Assembly (NCBI RefSeq): GCF_000377665.1
Contig: NZ_KB898646.1
Coordinates: 744,001-808,000 of the forward strand
Origin: Vreelandella zhanjiangensis DSM 21076
Lineage (GTDB): Bacteria > Pseudomonadota > Gammaproteobacteria > Pseudomonadales > Halomonadaceae
Direction of reading: 5' to 3'
DNA length: 64,000 nt
Position numbers and translations under genes: made by a program. Shown here piece after piece: positions 8,293 through 18,103 of the stretch (positions are counted from its first letter, which is position 1; every line of letters begins with the position of its first letter). The notes under the pieces are model-generated. The model was not told the DNA's origin. It made no database searches and saw nothing but the letters and a program-made list of their open reading frames with translations.

Positions 8293-9534
8293 ATGATGCG
8301 ACAAACGGTGGTGTTAGGTGCAGGCATGGTAGGTGTCAGTATCGCGTGGCATCTGCAGCAGCGTGGACATCAGGTAACGCTGGTGGACCGCCGTCAGCCT
8401 GGCCGAGAAACCTCGTTTGGTAATGCAGGTATTATTCAGCGTGAGGCGGTGCGCCCCTATGCGTTCCCACGTGACATGAAAACAATCTTAAGCGTGTTGC
8501 CTAATCGGCGCGTGGATATCCGTTATCGTGCAGCCGGTATGTTGAACGCTGCCTCTCCGCTATTAAGTTATTGGCATAACTCATCATCCCGGCAGTATAA
8601 AAAAATAGTTCCGGAATGGGCTTCCCTGATTCAGCTATGCCTGAAGGCACACGGGCCAATGATTGAAGCGGCAAGTGCTGAGCATTTAGTGCGCCGAGAA
8701 GGCTGGCTGGAGATTTACCGTACTCAGGCGCGTCTGGACAAGCGTATTGAAGAAGCTGAAGAGGCGCGTGCGCTCTACGGCGTTCAGTTTGATGTGCTGG
8801 ATCGTGCGGGTGTTGAGCGTAAAGAGCCTGACCTGGGAAGCGATATTATAGGTGCTATTCACTGGCTGGACCCGTGGACCGTGTCAGATCCTGGCGCTTT
8901 GGTGGCCGCTTACGCTGACGATGTGACTAAAAATGGTGGAGAGATTCTCCAGGCGGATATTCAAAAAATTGAGCAGGTAGGTGAGCGTTGGCGAGTGGTT
9001 ACCCAGGAGCAAACCCTGGAAGCTGATGAGGTGGTGGTGGCGTTAGGGCCTTGGGCGGGCGATTGGATGAAAGGGCTTGGCTATCATTTCCCCACTTTTG
9101 TGAAGCGTGGCTATCATATGCACTACGCCACTAAGCCGCCCGCCAAATTAAATAACTGGCTGATGGATGCTGAAGTCGGCTATTTGTTAGCGCCTATGAA
9201 TGCAGGGGTTCGCCTGACCACGGGTGCTGAATTAGACCGTATGGAATCGCCGGCTGACGAACAGCAGTTGGGCGCTGCAGAAAAAGTAGCCCGGAGCATT
9301 TTTCCATTGGATGAGCGACGCGATACGGCTGCCTGGAAGGGCGCGCGGCCCTGTCTGCCGGATATGAAGCCTGTTATAGGTCCAGCGCCACGCCACCCTG
9401 GGTTATGGTTGGCCTTTGGCCACGGCCATCAAGGTTTTACTCTTGGCCCGGCTACGGGGCAACTGTTGGCCGATATGATGCAAGGCATGCCTACAGAAAT
9501 TGATATGGCGCCATTTCGAGCGGACCGCTTTTAA
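8293..9534 (+). CDS. FAD-dependent amino-acid oxidase, DadA-like
   Basis: The 413-residue flavoprotein starts at an ATG six bases after GAGGGG. The N-terminal Rossmann motif VVLGAGMVGVSIAWHLQQRG ends in an acidic residue (LVD) that binds the FAD ribose, followed by ETSFGNAGII, as in D-amino-acid dehydrogenase DadA. The C-terminal segment GLWLAFGHGHQGFTLGPATG is the usual second FAD contact. The family deaminates D-amino acids or related amines to keto acids and passes electrons to quinone. It has no dadX racemase or other partner beside it, so the substrate is not known. The frame is open another 27 codons upstream through AT-rich DNA that looks non-coding. Confidence 0.8.
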   Translation: MMRQTVVLGAGMVGVSIAWHLQQRGHQVTLVDRRQPGRETSFGNAGIIQREAVRPYAFPRDMKTILSVLPNRRVDIRYRAAGMLNAASPLLSYWHNSSSRQYKKIVPEWASLIQLCLKAHGPMIEAASAEHLVRREGWLEIYRTQARLDKRIEEAEEARALYGVQFDVLDRAGVERKEPDLGSDIIGAIHWLDPWTVSDPGALVAAYADDVTKNGGEILQADIQKIEQVGERWRVVTQEQTLEADEVVVALGPWAGDWMKGLGYHFPTFVKRGYHMHYATKPPAKLNNWLMDAEVGYLLAPMNAGVRLTTGAELDRMESPADEQQLGAAEKVARSIFPLDERRDTAAWKGARPCLPDMKPVIGPAPRHPGLWLAFGHGHQGFTLGPATGQLLADMMQGMPTEIDMAPFRADRF

Positions 9535-9635
9535 TCTCGGTCAGGCGTAATTAAGCGTACCCACAAAGATCGTTTTTGTGACTAGCCCGTATCTTTGCTA
9601 GTCTAAAGCGACGTTGTTTTTTGAGGGTAGGGTTT

Positions 9636-9845
9636 ATGGATGTTTCTATAAGCAATACGGTGAGTACGGCGCTTTATATGAACCAAGCGCAAACCGCTGA
9701 ACAGGCCCAAATGCAGTTGTTCAAACAGGCATTGGATATACAGGCTCAGCAAGTCACAGAAATTATGGCTTCCGCTAATATGGGTGCAGAACCCGGTCTA
9801 GCTAAAGATGGCAACGTTGGTACCATGATCAACACATACGCTTAG
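9636..9845 (+). CDS. YjfB-like small putative motility protein
   Basis: The 69-residue product (MDVSISNTV start, GAGGGTAGGG upstream) resembles the YjfB family, described only as putative motility proteins. Shared marks are the M-D-(I/V)-S start, a Gln/Ala-rich amphipathic helix with a KQALDIQAQQ core and a short glycine-rich tail. There is no signal peptide or membrane segment. No flagellar genes lie nearby, so the motility link is only the family label. A strong terminator follows, making this a single-gene transcript. Confidence 0.65.
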   Translation: MDVSISNTVSTALYMNQAQTAEQAQMQLFKQALDIQAQQVTEIMASANMGAEPGLAKDGNVGTMINTYA

Positions 9846-9883
9846 TTGGATAAACGTTTGATCACTGCTTACGATTATTTTGA

Positions 9884-9909
9884 AACGCCGACTTGTTCGG
9901 CGTTTTTTT
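9884..9909 (+). terminator. Intrinsic terminator after the YjfB-like gene
   Basis: AACGCCGA and TCGGCGTT form an 8-bp stem with a short loop and are followed by seven T. It closes the small YjfB-like gene. Confidence 0.88.
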
Positions 9910-10053
9910 ATAAGTTTTTTAGAATGTTTTACAGCCGAAGCGACTGGGTGAACGCTAAATTTAATCACTGCGCCGCCATTATATTGTCCCTGAGAACAGC
10001 GAATTATTAAAAAGCTAAGTCTTACAAAACTTTTACAAAAGGTGATACGACTG

Positions 10054-10065
10054 CTACATATGTAG
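10054..10065. other. 12-bp palindrome upstream of the repeat protein
   Basis: CTACATATGTAG is a perfect 12-base palindrome about 60 bases before the start codon at 10124. It is the size of a half-operator pair for a dimeric regulator. Downstream, in the presumed leader, TGCCTG/CAGGCA (10083-10099) forms a 6-bp hairpin. Either could control the gene, but this is inference. Confidence 0.4.
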
Positions 10066-10123
10066 GGTGGGTTTTAAATTATTGCCTGCTATCCAGGCAT
10101 AAATAGCCAAAAAAGGAATCACT

Positions 10124-10636
10124 ATGAACAAGGAAGCGTTGAAAAAAATTAGTATTTTAGGCGTGGCGCTGGGTTTGACCGCAAGTCCTTTGGCGTTTGC
10201 CCAGACCAACACGACTACTGATACAAGTACTAACACCGTTCAGGGAGCAGGTCACGAGTCAGTGTTGGAAAATCAGCCTCGCGGCGCAGCTGCTCCTACT
10301 GGCAATAAAGAAGAGTGGGAAAGTGGCGGTGGCGAAGAAGAGGGCCCGGTCGTTGATATCGAAGACAATGCGCGCAGTCATGCAGCCGGCCACGAAGCAA
10401 TCAATAGCGAACCGCGTGGTCTAGCCGCTTCTACCGGCAATACAGAAGAGTGGCAAGAGGGCGGTGGTGAAGACGAAGGCCCTGTTGTTGAGGCCGATGA
10501 GCAAAACCAGACTCATAGTCATGCAGCCGGCCAGGAAACGATCAACAGTGAGCCGCGTGGTACAGCCGCTCCTACAGGTAATACTGAAGAGTGGGAAGAA
10601 GGCGGTGGTGAGGAAGAAGGCCCCGTTGTCGAGTAA
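10124..10636 (+). CDS. Secreted acidic protein with three tandem repeats
   Basis: I do not recognise a known family. The 170-residue protein has a typical Sec signal peptide (two lysines, a hydrophobic core, cleavage after AFA at about residue 26), so the mature chain is periplasmic or secreted. The rest is three copies of a 36-37 residue unit, residues 42-78, 88-123 and 135-170, each reading roughly AGHE..N..PRG.AA.TGN.EEW..GGGE.EGPVVE, joined by polar linkers of 9-11 residues. It is strongly acidic and has no cysteine, consistent with a protein exposed to high salt. AAGGAATC lies upstream of the ATG and a hairpin follows the gene. Confidence 0.8.
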   Translation: MNKEALKKISILGVALGLTASPLAFAQTNTTTDTSTNTVQGAGHESVLENQPRGAAAPTGNKEEWESGGGEEEGPVVDIEDNARSHAAGHEAINSEPRGLAASTGNTEEWQEGGGEDEGPVVEADEQNQTHSHAAGQETINSEPRGTAAPTGNTEEWEEGGGEEEGPVVE

Positions 10637-10644
10637 TTGATCTA

Positions 10645-10670
10645 TTATGCCCCGTCTAGGCGGGGCATAA
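10645..10670 (+). terminator. Hairpin after the repeat-protein gene
   Basis: TTATGCCCCG and CGGGGCATAA form a perfect 10-bp stem with a 6-base loop, nine bases after the stop codon. No T run follows, so termination may be inefficient or the hairpin may protect the mRNA end. Confidence 0.6.
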
Positions 10671-10836
10671 CTGCACTGTTTAGTTTCTGCGTTAACACTT
10701 CCTTGTGATGAACATGGCACCTGCCCCCTCCTAACGGTACAATCTCGCCCAATTATGCAAACCTCAGTTTGAGTTACTTAAAGCTTCAGTACGAAGCGTA
10801 GGTACACAGCTGAGTACAAATTTCTATAGAGGCAAG

Positions 10837-12426
10837 ATGAAAGATACCCAGTTAGCCTATGAGGCGGGGCTTAGACGCACCTTTGCAATCATTTCACACC
10901 CGGATGCGGGTAAGACGACGATTACCGAAAAAATGCTGCTATTTGGTAATGCCATCCAGCTGGCCGGCTCGGTAAAGAGTAAACGTAACGACCGCCACGC
11001 GACTTCTGACTGGATGAAGATGGAGCAGGAGCGGGGGATCTCGGTAACGACCTCCGTTATGCAGTTCCCCTACGGCGGGCGTATCGTTAACTTGCTTGAT
11101 ACCCCTGGGCACGAAGACTTCTCTGAAGATACCTATCGGACTTTAACGGCCGTTGACTCTGCCTTGATGGTGATTGACGGCGCCAAGGGCGTCGAAGATC
11201 GAACTGTTAAGCTGATGGAAGTGTGCCGCCTTCGTACCACGCCCATCCTCACCTTTATCAACAAGATGGATCGTGACATTCGTGACCCTATCGAAGTCAT
11301 GGATGAAGTCGAGACTGTTCTGAACATCCAATGCGCACCGATGACATGGCCGGTGGGCATGGGTCGCCATTTTAAAGGCGTGTATCACCTGTATAACGAT
11401 GTGATTCACCTCTATACGCAAGGCCAGGGTAGCCGCATTCCTGAAGATAAGCGGATTGAAGGATTAAATAATCCCGAAGTCGATGCTGTACTCGGTGAGG
11501 AGCAGGCAGAAGAGCTGCGTATGGAAGTAGAGCTGGTGCGTGGCGCTTCACATGAATTCGATCTTGAAGCTTACCGTCGCGGCGAACTCACCCCGGTTTA
11601 CTTCGGTACCGCCATGGGTAACTTTGGCGTACGTGAAATGTTGGACGGCTTTGTAGAGTATGCGCCTGCTCCCCAGCCGCATGAAACTGATGTACGTGAA
11701 GTAACTGCGCAGGACGAACGCTTTACCGGGTTTGTATTTAAAATACAGGCCAACATGGACCCTAATCACCGTGATCGCATCGCCTTTTTACGTGTTTGCT
11801 CCGGCAAGTACGAGAAAAACATGAAGATGCGCCACGTGCGGATCGGTAAGGACGTCAAGATTGCCGATGCGCTGACGTTCATGGCATCTGACCGCTCGCA
11901 TGTCGAGGAAGCCTGGCCCGGCGATATTATTGGTTTGCATAACCATGGCACGATTCAGATCGGCGATACCTTTACGGTCGGTGAGGATATGCGCTTTACC
12001 GGTATTCCTCACTTTGCCCCTGAGCTCTTCAAGCGTGTACGCCTAAAAGATCCTTTGAAGATGAAGGCTCTTCAGAAAGGTCTGCAGCAGCTCTCGGAAG
12101 AGGGTGCCACGCAGGTGTTCATGCCCATGGACAACAATGACCTGATTCTTGGCGCAGTGGGTACGCTCCAGTTTGATGTGGTCGCCCACCGTTTGAAGGA
12201 AGAGTACAAGGTCGACTGTTTGTACGAAGGGGTTAATGTGCAAACGGCGCGGTGGATATATTGCGAAGATGCCAAAATGCTGGAAGAGTTTAAGCGTAAA
12301 GCCAGCGCCAACCTCGCCATCGATGGCGGTGGCTATTTAACCTATATTGCGCCTACGCGGGTTAATTTACAGATGACCCAAGAGCGTTGGCCGGATATTC
12401 GTTTCCAGCCTACTCGCGAGCATTAA
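10837..12426 (+). CDS. prfC: Peptide chain release factor 3
   Basis: RF3 (529 aa) is the translational GTPase that releases RF1 and RF2 from the ribosome after termination. The G domain shows [12 protein letters not shown] (G1), DTPGHEDFS (G3) and NKMDRD (G4), with domain 2 and the C-terminal domain at normal length. The ATG follows AGAGGCAAG. The gene stands alone, with its own leader and a possible terminator before the TatD-like gene. Confidence 0.96.
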   Translation: MKDTQLAYEAGLRRTFAIISHPDAGKTTITEKMLLFGNAIQLAGSVKSKRNDRHATSDWMKMEQERGISVTTSVMQFPYGGRIVNLLDTPGHEDFSEDTYRTLTAVDSALMVIDGAKGVEDRTVKLMEVCRLRTTPILTFINKMDRDIRDPIEVMDEVETVLNIQCAPMTWPVGMGRHFKGVYHLYNDVIHLYTQGQGSRIPEDKRIEGLNNPEVDAVLGEEQAEELRMEVELVRGASHEFDLEAYRRGELTPVYFGTAMGNFGVREMLDGFVEYAPAPQPHETDVREVTAQDERFTGFVFKIQANMDPNHRDRIAFLRVCSGKYEKNMKMRHVRIGKDVKIADALTFMASDRSHVEEAWPGDIIGLHNHGTIQIGDTFTVGEDMRFTGIPHFAPELFKRVRLKDPLKMKALQKGLQQLSEEGATQVFMPMDNNDLILGAVGTLQFDVVAHRLKEEYKVDCLYEGVNVQTARWIYCEDAKMLEEFKRKASANLAIDGGGYLTYIAPTRVNLQMTQERWPDIRFQPTREH

Positions 12427-12456
12427 TCCCCGCGGCTCTCAATGGAATCTGAAATC

Positions 12457-12490
12457 GGCGAGCCCAGGGAAGGGCTTGCGCTCGCTTTTC
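12457..12490 (+). terminator. Possible terminator after prfC
   Basis: GCGAGCCC (12458-12465) pairs with GGGCTTGC (12472-12479). Alternatively GCGAGC pairs with GCTCGC (12480-12485), which is followed by TTTT. The competing folds make this only a possible terminator. Confidence 0.35.
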
Positions 12491-12533
12491 TGCAACTTGC
12501 TCTCCATCTCTACAAAAGAAGGAGTCGCTGACA

Positions 12534-13304
12534 ATGCTTGTTGATGCACACTGTCATATGGATTTCAGCGTCTTTGATCAAGATCGTGACGCGGTTTTTG
12601 CGGCTGCCCATGCTTCTGGGGTCGAGCACTTTGTGGTTCCCGGGACTACGCGGCAATGCTGGTCGCAGGTGTTGGCCCTTGGCAAACGCAACGATGTCAG
12701 CGTATGTCTGGGCTTACATCCCTATTTTATGGATCAGCATCGACGAAAAGACGATATTCCTGCGTTGGAGCGAATGCTAAGTGCGAACCCATGGGTATCG
12801 GCGATCGGAGAATGCGGTATTGATGCGCGTTTTAAAGATACCTGGGATAAACAGTGGGATCTGTTTGATGATCAGCTGCATCTGGCCAAGCAGCATAAGC
12901 TTCCCGTAGTAGTTCACTGCGTACAGGCGAATGATAAGGTTAGCAAGCGTCTGCGCCAGCTGGCGCTTCCCCAGGCAGGGCTCATCCACGCCTTTTCGGG
13001 TTCTATTGAGCAGGCCCGCAAGTTTTTAGACCTGGGGTTTGTGTTAGGCCTGGGCGGTGCGGTTACCTATGAGCGCGCCCAGCGGTTACAGCGAATGGTT
13101 GCTGCGCTGCCCGACGATGGTTTTGTGTTAGAAACAGATAGCCCCGATATGCCGTTAAGTGGCCATCAGGGCGCGCGTAATGAACCCAAGCGTATTGCTC
13201 AGGTGTGTCGCATTGTGGCAGACCTGCGTGGTCAGACTGAGCAGCAAATAGCGGCATGCAGTACTGCGAATGCCGCTCGTTTGTTTAAACTCGCCATCGA
13301 CTGA
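12534..13304 (+). CDS. TatD-family metal-dependent hydrolase
   Basis: The 256-residue protein has the TatD fold marks: VDAHCHMDF with the HxH metal ligands at residues 6-8, LGLHP, AIGECGID with the metal-bridging glutamate, VVVHCVQA and LIHAFSG histidines, and LETDSPDMP with the last aspartate. TatD proteins are metal-dependent nucleases; the short start and HAFSG form resemble the YjjV subgroup. A good ribosome site (AGAAGGAG) precedes the ATG. It is convergent with ygfZ, with only 7 bases between the stops. The exact substrate is unknown. Confidence 0.88.
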   Translation: MLVDAHCHMDFSVFDQDRDAVFAAAHASGVEHFVVPGTTRQCWSQVLALGKRNDVSVCLGLHPYFMDQHRRKDDIPALERMLSANPWVSAIGECGIDARFKDTWDKQWDLFDDQLHLAKQHKLPVVVHCVQANDKVSKRLRQLALPQAGLIHAFSGSIEQARKFLDLGFVLGLGGAVTYERAQRLQRMVAALPDDGFVLETDSPDMPLSGHQGARNEPKRIAQVCRIVADLRGQTEQQIAACSTANAARLFKLAID

Positions 13305-13311
13305 TATTGGT

Positions 13312-14274
13312 TCAGCTCTTGATTGCCGCCGCTTGTTGTTCAGGGTCAAGCCGTTCAAGAGGGTAAGGTAATGGCAGCAGGGTAACTGTACTACCTTCCC
13401 AGTAAAGCGGCATCGCTTCTTCAATGGCCTTGGTATTCATGACGGCGAGTAATTCCACGCTGTCATTATCTTTTCTAACGCTTGTCACTACTTCGCCCAA
13501 GGCTTTATCTACTTCGTTGGTAATACTGGCGCCGACGTCCGGCAATGTATTTGCCTTAAGCTCAGCGTGAACCAAGCGCTTTTTAACTTGTCCACGAAAG
13601 TGCGCTCGGGCAACTACTTCTTGACCGGTATAACAGCCTTTCTTAAAACTCACACCGCCTAGTGCCTCCCAGTTAAGCATCTGGGGTAAAAAGTGATCCT
13701 GTTGAGCTTCTGTCAGCCAGGCGATGCCGCTGCGAATATCCTCAAGCTGCCAGGCAGCCTTTTGTGCTTCATCGTCGACCACGTTTAGAGAAGACGCATC
13801 TGATACACAAAATAGCCAACGGGGCATTTCCCCAGGCACACGGATAACGCTAGTGAGGTTGTTGACACTCTGGGCAAAGGGTTTCTCAGGAAGCGTTAGA
13901 TCCAGAGAGGTTGCTAACGAGCTTGCATTGTCGCTGGCACCAATAAATGTAACCCCGGTGTCATGTAGTAGTTCGGCGCGGTAGAACGCGGCGAATTTCT
14001 TTAAATGGGCCGCCAGCGAGGCAACCAGCGACGTGCTGAGTATCAGTCTGAAGTGTTCAGCATTGAGGCGAAGAAGTTGCCCATTAGCCAGCATTCTGCC
14101 TTTAGGTGTGCAAAAGCAGGTAAGTGGCGCAAACTCACCATCGGCTAAGCTCACCTGAGCGCTTGTTTGACCCTGTAGGAATTTTTCAGCATCTGCCCCT
14201 TTTACATCCAGTGCTGCCAGGTGACTTAGGCGCACGTTGTCGGTGATCGTAGTGGAGGGGATAACCGTTGCCAT
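13312..14274 (-). CDS. ygfZ: YgfZ, folate-binding iron-sulfur / tRNA modification factor
   Basis: The 320-residue protein is a GcvT-like folate-binding protein. The family motif KGCYTGQEVVAR, containing the essential cysteine, lies in the middle of the chain, and the N-terminal segment FLQGQTSAQV is also typical. YgfZ helps assemble or repair certain iron-sulfur enzymes such as MiaB with folate. AGGAG precedes the ATG. It is transcribed away from the HMA-like/OsmC pair across a 161-bp gap. Confidence 0.9.
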   Translation of the reverse strand: MATVIPSTTITDNVRLSHLAALDVKGADAEKFLQGQTSAQVSLADGEFAPLTCFCTPKGRMLANGQLLRLNAEHFRLILSTSLVASLAAHLKKFAAFYRAELLHDTGVTFIGASDNASSLATSLDLTLPEKPFAQSVNNLTSVIRVPGEMPRWLFCVSDASSLNVVDDEAQKAAWQLEDIRSGIAWLTEAQQDHFLPQMLNWEALGGVSFKKGCYTGQEVVARAHFRGQVKKRLVHAELKANTLPDVGASITNEVDKALGEVVTSVRKDNDSVELLAVMNTKAIEEAMPLYWEGSTVTLLPLPYPLERLDPEQQAAAIKS

Positions 14275-14435
14275 ATAAACTCCTGGTTTGAAGGTAGCTG
14301 ATAGTTAAAAGGGTGGTAAGGACGCTAAGCCTCTCAACCTGTGGGCAAAAGACGCTAATTGCAAGGTGTCATTAGCGTGCTAGACTCTTTCTTTTGTATC
14401 AGTTTTGCATAGGAATAAGTGAGGAAGATAACGTC

Positions 14436-14633
14436 ATGGCACAGCAATCACTAACTTTTCAAGGCGTAAAAGATGCCGAACAGGTCAACAAGATTACCAC
14501 GGCGTTGATGATGCTGGATGGTGTCGATAGTGCAGAAGTCGGTCGCCATGGGGCAGACGTGGATGGCCGTGTTAAACGTGAGGCGCTAATCAACGCCGTC
14601 GAGAAGTTGAAACTAGGAGTGAAAGTATCCTGA
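14436..14633 (+). CDS. Small HMA-like protein without metal-binding cysteines
   Basis: The 65-residue product has the pattern of a heavy-metal-associated domain: a strand (LTFQGV), a helix (AEQVNKITTALMML), strands around GVDSAEV and a second helix (REALINAVEKLK). The CxxC metal site expected after the first strand is absent, and the protein has no cysteine. It therefore probably does not bind metal in the usual way. The start is chosen from GAGGA at 14421-14425. Its stop overlaps the start of the OsmC-like gene (TGATG), indicating coupled translation and a shared role. Confidence 0.65.
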   Translation: MAQQSLTFQGVKDAEQVNKITTALMMLDGVDSAEVGRHGADVDGRVKREALINAVEKLKLGVKVS

Positions 14634-15040
14634 TGCATCCGCCTATTACGGTAATCAGCCAGCGTAACCATGCGTTTCGGCAACGTGTTGAAGTCGATAG
14701 CCTGGAAGCCTTATATGCCGATGTTCCCGAAGTGGTCGGTGGTGAAGGCAGTGCGCCAGACCCACACGACTATTTTGACATCGCCCTGGGCACCTGTAAG
14801 GCGATTACGGTGCAAATGTATGCCAAGCGTAAGCAGTGGCCGCTTACAGCGATTACCGTAACGGTTCAGCGGGATGATAGCCAGGAAGCCAAGGGCACGT
14901 ACAAGTTGAATGTGGTGCTAACGCTGCATGGTATTACTGACCCGGAGCAGCGGGCCAGGCTTGAGGATATCAGCCATCGCTGTCCCATTCAGCGGCTGAT
15001 GACTCAGTCAACGATCGATATCACCACGCAAACGGTTTAA
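14633..15040 (+). CDS. OsmC-family protein
   Basis: The 135-residue protein has the two conserved cysteines of the OsmC/Ohr fold, in [14 protein letters not shown] and HRCPIQRLM, and the [12 protein letters not shown] segment that precedes the first. OsmC and Ohr proteins reduce organic peroxides by means of these thiols. The subgroup here is closer to OsmC-like proteins such as YhfA than to Ohr. It overlaps the HMA-like gene by one base and lies 20 bp before uvrB, so the three may be co-transcribed. The electron donor and substrate are not evident. Confidence 0.85.
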   Translation: MHPPITVISQRNHAFRQRVEVDSLEALYADVPEVVGGEGSAPDPHDYFDIALGTCKAITVQMYAKRKQWPLTAITVTVQRDDSQEAKGTYKLNVVLTLHGITDPEQRARLEDISHRCPIQRLMTQSTIDITTQTV

Positions 15041-15060
15041 TTTCCCAGTTAGGAGCGACG

Positions 15061-17085
15061 ATGAGCAAAGAGTTTCGGTTGCAGTCGAAATTTAAGCCTG
15101 CCGGTGATCAGCCAAACGCCATTAAAGAGTTGGTCGGCGGCCTGGAGTCAGGTCTTGCCCATCAAACGCTACTGGGGGTAACCGGGTCGGGCAAAACGTT
15201 CACTATGGCGAACATAGTGCAGGAACTTCAGCGCCCGACTATCGTGATGGCGCCCAATAAAACGCTAGCGGCGCAGCTTTATGGGGAGTTCAAAGCCTTC
15301 TTCCCCGATAACGCCGTTGAGTATTTCGTGTCCTATTACGATTACTATCAGCCTGAGGCCTATGTGCCGTCATCCGATACGTTTATCGAAAAAGATGCCT
15401 CTATCAATGATCACATTGAGCAGATGCGCCTTTCGGCCACTAAAGCGTTGCTTGAGCGTCGTGACGCGCTCATTGTGGTATCCGTTTCGGCAATTTACGG
15501 GTTGGGTGATCCCGACCAGTATTTAAAGATGCGACTGCACTTTACCCGGGGCGAGTTGATCGATCAGCGAGCTTTCCTGCGCCGCTTGGCGGAGCTTCAG
15601 TACACTCGCAACGATATGGATTTTCGTCGCGGTACCTACCGTGTACGTGGCGATGTAATTGATATCTTCCCGGCCGATTCTGATGAAGAAGCGGTGCGTG
15701 TTGAGCTGTTTGATAACGAGATCGACACTATTCGCCTGTTCGATCCGTTAACCGGGGATATACGGGGTCAGGTACCGCGTATGACGATTTATCCTAAATC
15801 GCACTATGTCACCCCCCGCGAGACCATTATGGGGGCAATCGACTCGATCAAGGCTGAATTGAAAGAGCGCCTTGACTGGATGCGCAAGCACGAGCGCCTG
15901 GTAGAAGCGCAGCGCCTCGAGCAGCGTACGCTCTACGATATCGAAATGATGCTTGAGCTGGGTTACTGCAACGGGATCGAGAACTACTCGCGCTATTTAT
16001 CAGGCCGGGCGCCAGGCGAGCCGCCGCCCACGTTTTTTGACTACCTGCCTGACGATGCGCTGCTGTTTATTGATGAGTCTCACGTCAGCGTGCCACAAGT
16101 AGGTGGTATGTATAAAGGCGACCGTTCGCGTAAAGAGACGCTGGTGGAGTACGGTTTCCGGTTGCCCTCGGCGCTGGATAACCGACCCATGAAGTTTGAA
16201 GAGTGGGAGTCGATTGTACCTCAGGCAATCTTTGTCTCGGCGACACCGGGTAAATATGAGGCTGAACATGCCAGCCAGGTTGTCGAGCAGGTAGTACGCC
16301 CGACGGGGCTTCTGGACCCTGAAATCGAAGTGCGCCCCGCCAGCACCCAGGTAGATGATCTACTCTCCGAGATCGGTCTGCGTACCGCAGTAGGCGAGCG
16401 CGTATTGGTGACTACGTTGACCAAACGTATGGCCGAGGATTTAACCGAATATTTCGACGAGCACGGTGTGCGTGTCCGCTACCTGCACTCTGATATCGAT
16501 ACTGTTGAGCGAGTGGAAATTATTCGCGATCTCCGCTTAGGCAAATTCGATGTGCTGGTGGGGATTAACCTGCTTCGTGAGGGGCTGGATATTCCCGAAG
16601 TGTCGCTAGTCGCCATTCTTGATGCGGATAAAGAAGGCTTTTTGCGTGCTGAACGCTCACTGATTCAGACTATCGGCCGGGCAGCCCGTAATGCTCACGG
16701 CAAGGCTATTTTATACGGGGATCGTATTACCGATTCAATGCGTAAAGCCATCGATGTGACCGAGAGTCGTCGGGCCAAGCAGAAAGCGCATAATGAAAAG
16801 CACGGTATTACGCCAACAACCGTTACCCGCTCCGTGGCGGATATACTTGAAGCTGCGCAAACGCCAGGTAAAAAGAACAGCCGCAAGCGTGGTGCTGAGC
16901 GCAAGGTGGCCGAGGGCGAAGGCAAGTATGATATCGCCAATATGGGGCCGCATGATTTGCTAGCCGCTATCAGCAAGCTAGAAGATGCCATGTTCGAAGC
17001 TGCCCAGAACCTGGAGTTCGAAGAGGCGGCGCGCCTGCGCGACCAAGTGCATCAAATGAAAGAAAAACAGCTGGCGCTAGGGTAG
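15061..17085 (+). CDS. uvrB: Excinuclease ABC subunit B
   Basis: UvrB (674 aa) is the damage-verifying helicase-like subunit of nucleotide excision repair, loaded by UvrA and cut with UvrC. It shows the Walker A motif [13 protein letters not shown], the beta-hairpin region [12 protein letters not shown], helicase motifs ([38 protein letters not shown]) and a C-terminal UVR domain (about 630-670). AGGAGCG lies directly before the ATG. The nei gene starts three bases after its stop, linking two repair functions in one transcript. Confidence 0.97.
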   Translation: MSKEFRLQSKFKPAGDQPNAIKELVGGLESGLAHQTLLGVTGSGKTFTMANIVQELQRPTIVMAPNKTLAAQLYGEFKAFFPDNAVEYFVSYYDYYQPEAYVPSSDTFIEKDASINDHIEQMRLSATKALLERRDALIVVSVSAIYGLGDPDQYLKMRLHFTRGELIDQRAFLRRLAELQYTRNDMDFRRGTYRVRGDVIDIFPADSDEEAVRVELFDNEIDTIRLFDPLTGDIRGQVPRMTIYPKSHYVTPRETIMGAIDSIKAELKERLDWMRKHERLVEAQRLEQRTLYDIEMMLELGYCNGIENYSRYLSGRAPGEPPPTFFDYLPDDALLFIDESHVSVPQVGGMYKGDRSRKETLVEYGFRLPSALDNRPMKFEEWESIVPQAIFVSATPGKYEAEHASQVVEQVVRPTGLLDPEIEVRPASTQVDDLLSEIGLRTAVGERVLVTTLTKRMAEDLTEYFDEHGVRVRYLHSDIDTVERVEIIRDLRLGKFDVLVGINLLREGLDIPEVSLVAILDADKEGFLRAERSLIQTIGRAARNAHGKAILYGDRITDSMRKAIDVTESRRAKQKAHNEKHGITPTTVTRSVADILEAAQTPGKKNSRKRGAERKVAEGEGKYDIANMGPHDLLAAISKLEDAMFEAAQNLEFEEAARLRDQVHQMKEKQLALG

Positions 17086-17088
17086 GTT

Positions 17089-17916
17089 ATGCCGGAAGGA
17101 CCGGAAATACGTCGGGCAGCCGACCGGATTGAAAAGCAGATTGGCGGCCGGGTGATTGATGATGCCTGGTTTGCCTTTCCCGAACTTGCCAAGCAGGCTG
17201 ATTTGTTGATAGGCACTCAAGTGACTGCCGTGGATACACGGGGCAAAGCCATGCTGATCCGCTTTGCTAATCAGCAGGTGTTGTATTCTCATAATCAGCT
17301 GTACGGAGTATGGAAACTTCATCGCGTCGATGAGCCACCTGCCACCAAGCGTTCTTTAAGAGCACGCCTGGAAACCGAGGGCAGGGTGGCCAGCCTGTAT
17401 AGTGCATCGGATATTTCCCTATGGCAGGAAAGCGAGCTGGAAACACATCCTTTCCTGGCGCGTTTGGGACCTGACCTGTTAAGCCAGCAGGTAACGCCCG
17501 AACATGTGCTGGCGCGTTTAACCATGAAGCAATTCTATCGGCGTAGTCTTGGGTCGTTATTGTTAGATCAAGGTCTCGTGGCTGGGTTGGGTAACTACCT
17601 GCGCTCGGAAATTTTGTTTTTTGCGCAACTTCACCCCAAACACCGGCCAGCCGATTTAACCAACGCCCAGCAAGTGCAGTTGGCTAAGTTGATCGTGGAT
17701 ATTACCCGCCAGGCTTACCAGCTAGCTGGGGTGACTAATACTGAAGCGTGGATTGAACAAGCCGTTGCTTCAGGTGAATCGCGCCGCCAGTGGCGGTTTG
17801 CAGTATTTGATCGTGCTGGACTCTCTTGCCATCGCTGTGGCGATATTATTGAACGTACGATGGTCGGTTCTCGGCGCTTGTATCGTTGCCCCAGCTGCCA
17901 GCCATACGTTAAATAA
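17089..17916 (+). CDS. nei: Endonuclease VIII (Nei)
   Basis: The 275-residue enzyme is a DNA glycosylase/AP lyase for oxidised pyrimidines. It begins MPEGPEIRRAADRIE, where P2 is the catalytic nucleophile after Met removal and E3 the acid. It continues with TRGKAML, YSHNQLYGVW and the C-terminal zinc finger (CHRCG and CPSC). This matches Nei rather than Fpg, which starts MPELPEV. The start follows the uvrB stop by three bases. Length is a little above the E. coli protein (263 aa). Confidence 0.93.
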   Translation: MPEGPEIRRAADRIEKQIGGRVIDDAWFAFPELAKQADLLIGTQVTAVDTRGKAMLIRFANQQVLYSHNQLYGVWKLHRVDEPPATKRSLRARLETEGRVASLYSASDISLWQESELETHPFLARLGPDLLSQQVTPEHVLARLTMKQFYRRSLGSLLLDQGLVAGLGNYLRSEILFFAQLHPKHRPADLTNAQQVQLAKLIVDITRQAYQLAGVTNTEAWIEQAVASGESRRQWRFAVFDRAGLSCHRCGDIIERTMVGSRRLYRCPSCQPYVK

Positions 17917-18103
17917 ATAGTTATACCGTTATCTTGTAGGGCTGCTTACACCTAAGCCAATACTTATATTGTAGTTATCATTACGCGCGGTAGAGGCTGC
18001 CGCTTCAGAGTCAATACGGTATACTCCTTGCACGCTTAAGCGGCTATTCCCATGCATGTTAAAAAAGCCGTAGAAAAGACGAAAACCAAGGAGCTGTTAC
18101 TCC

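Noticed and set aside
18020-18025. TATACT as a -10 box for the fumarase gene
   Set aside because: No acceptable -35 hexamer lies 15-19 bases upstream, so I do not call a promoter.
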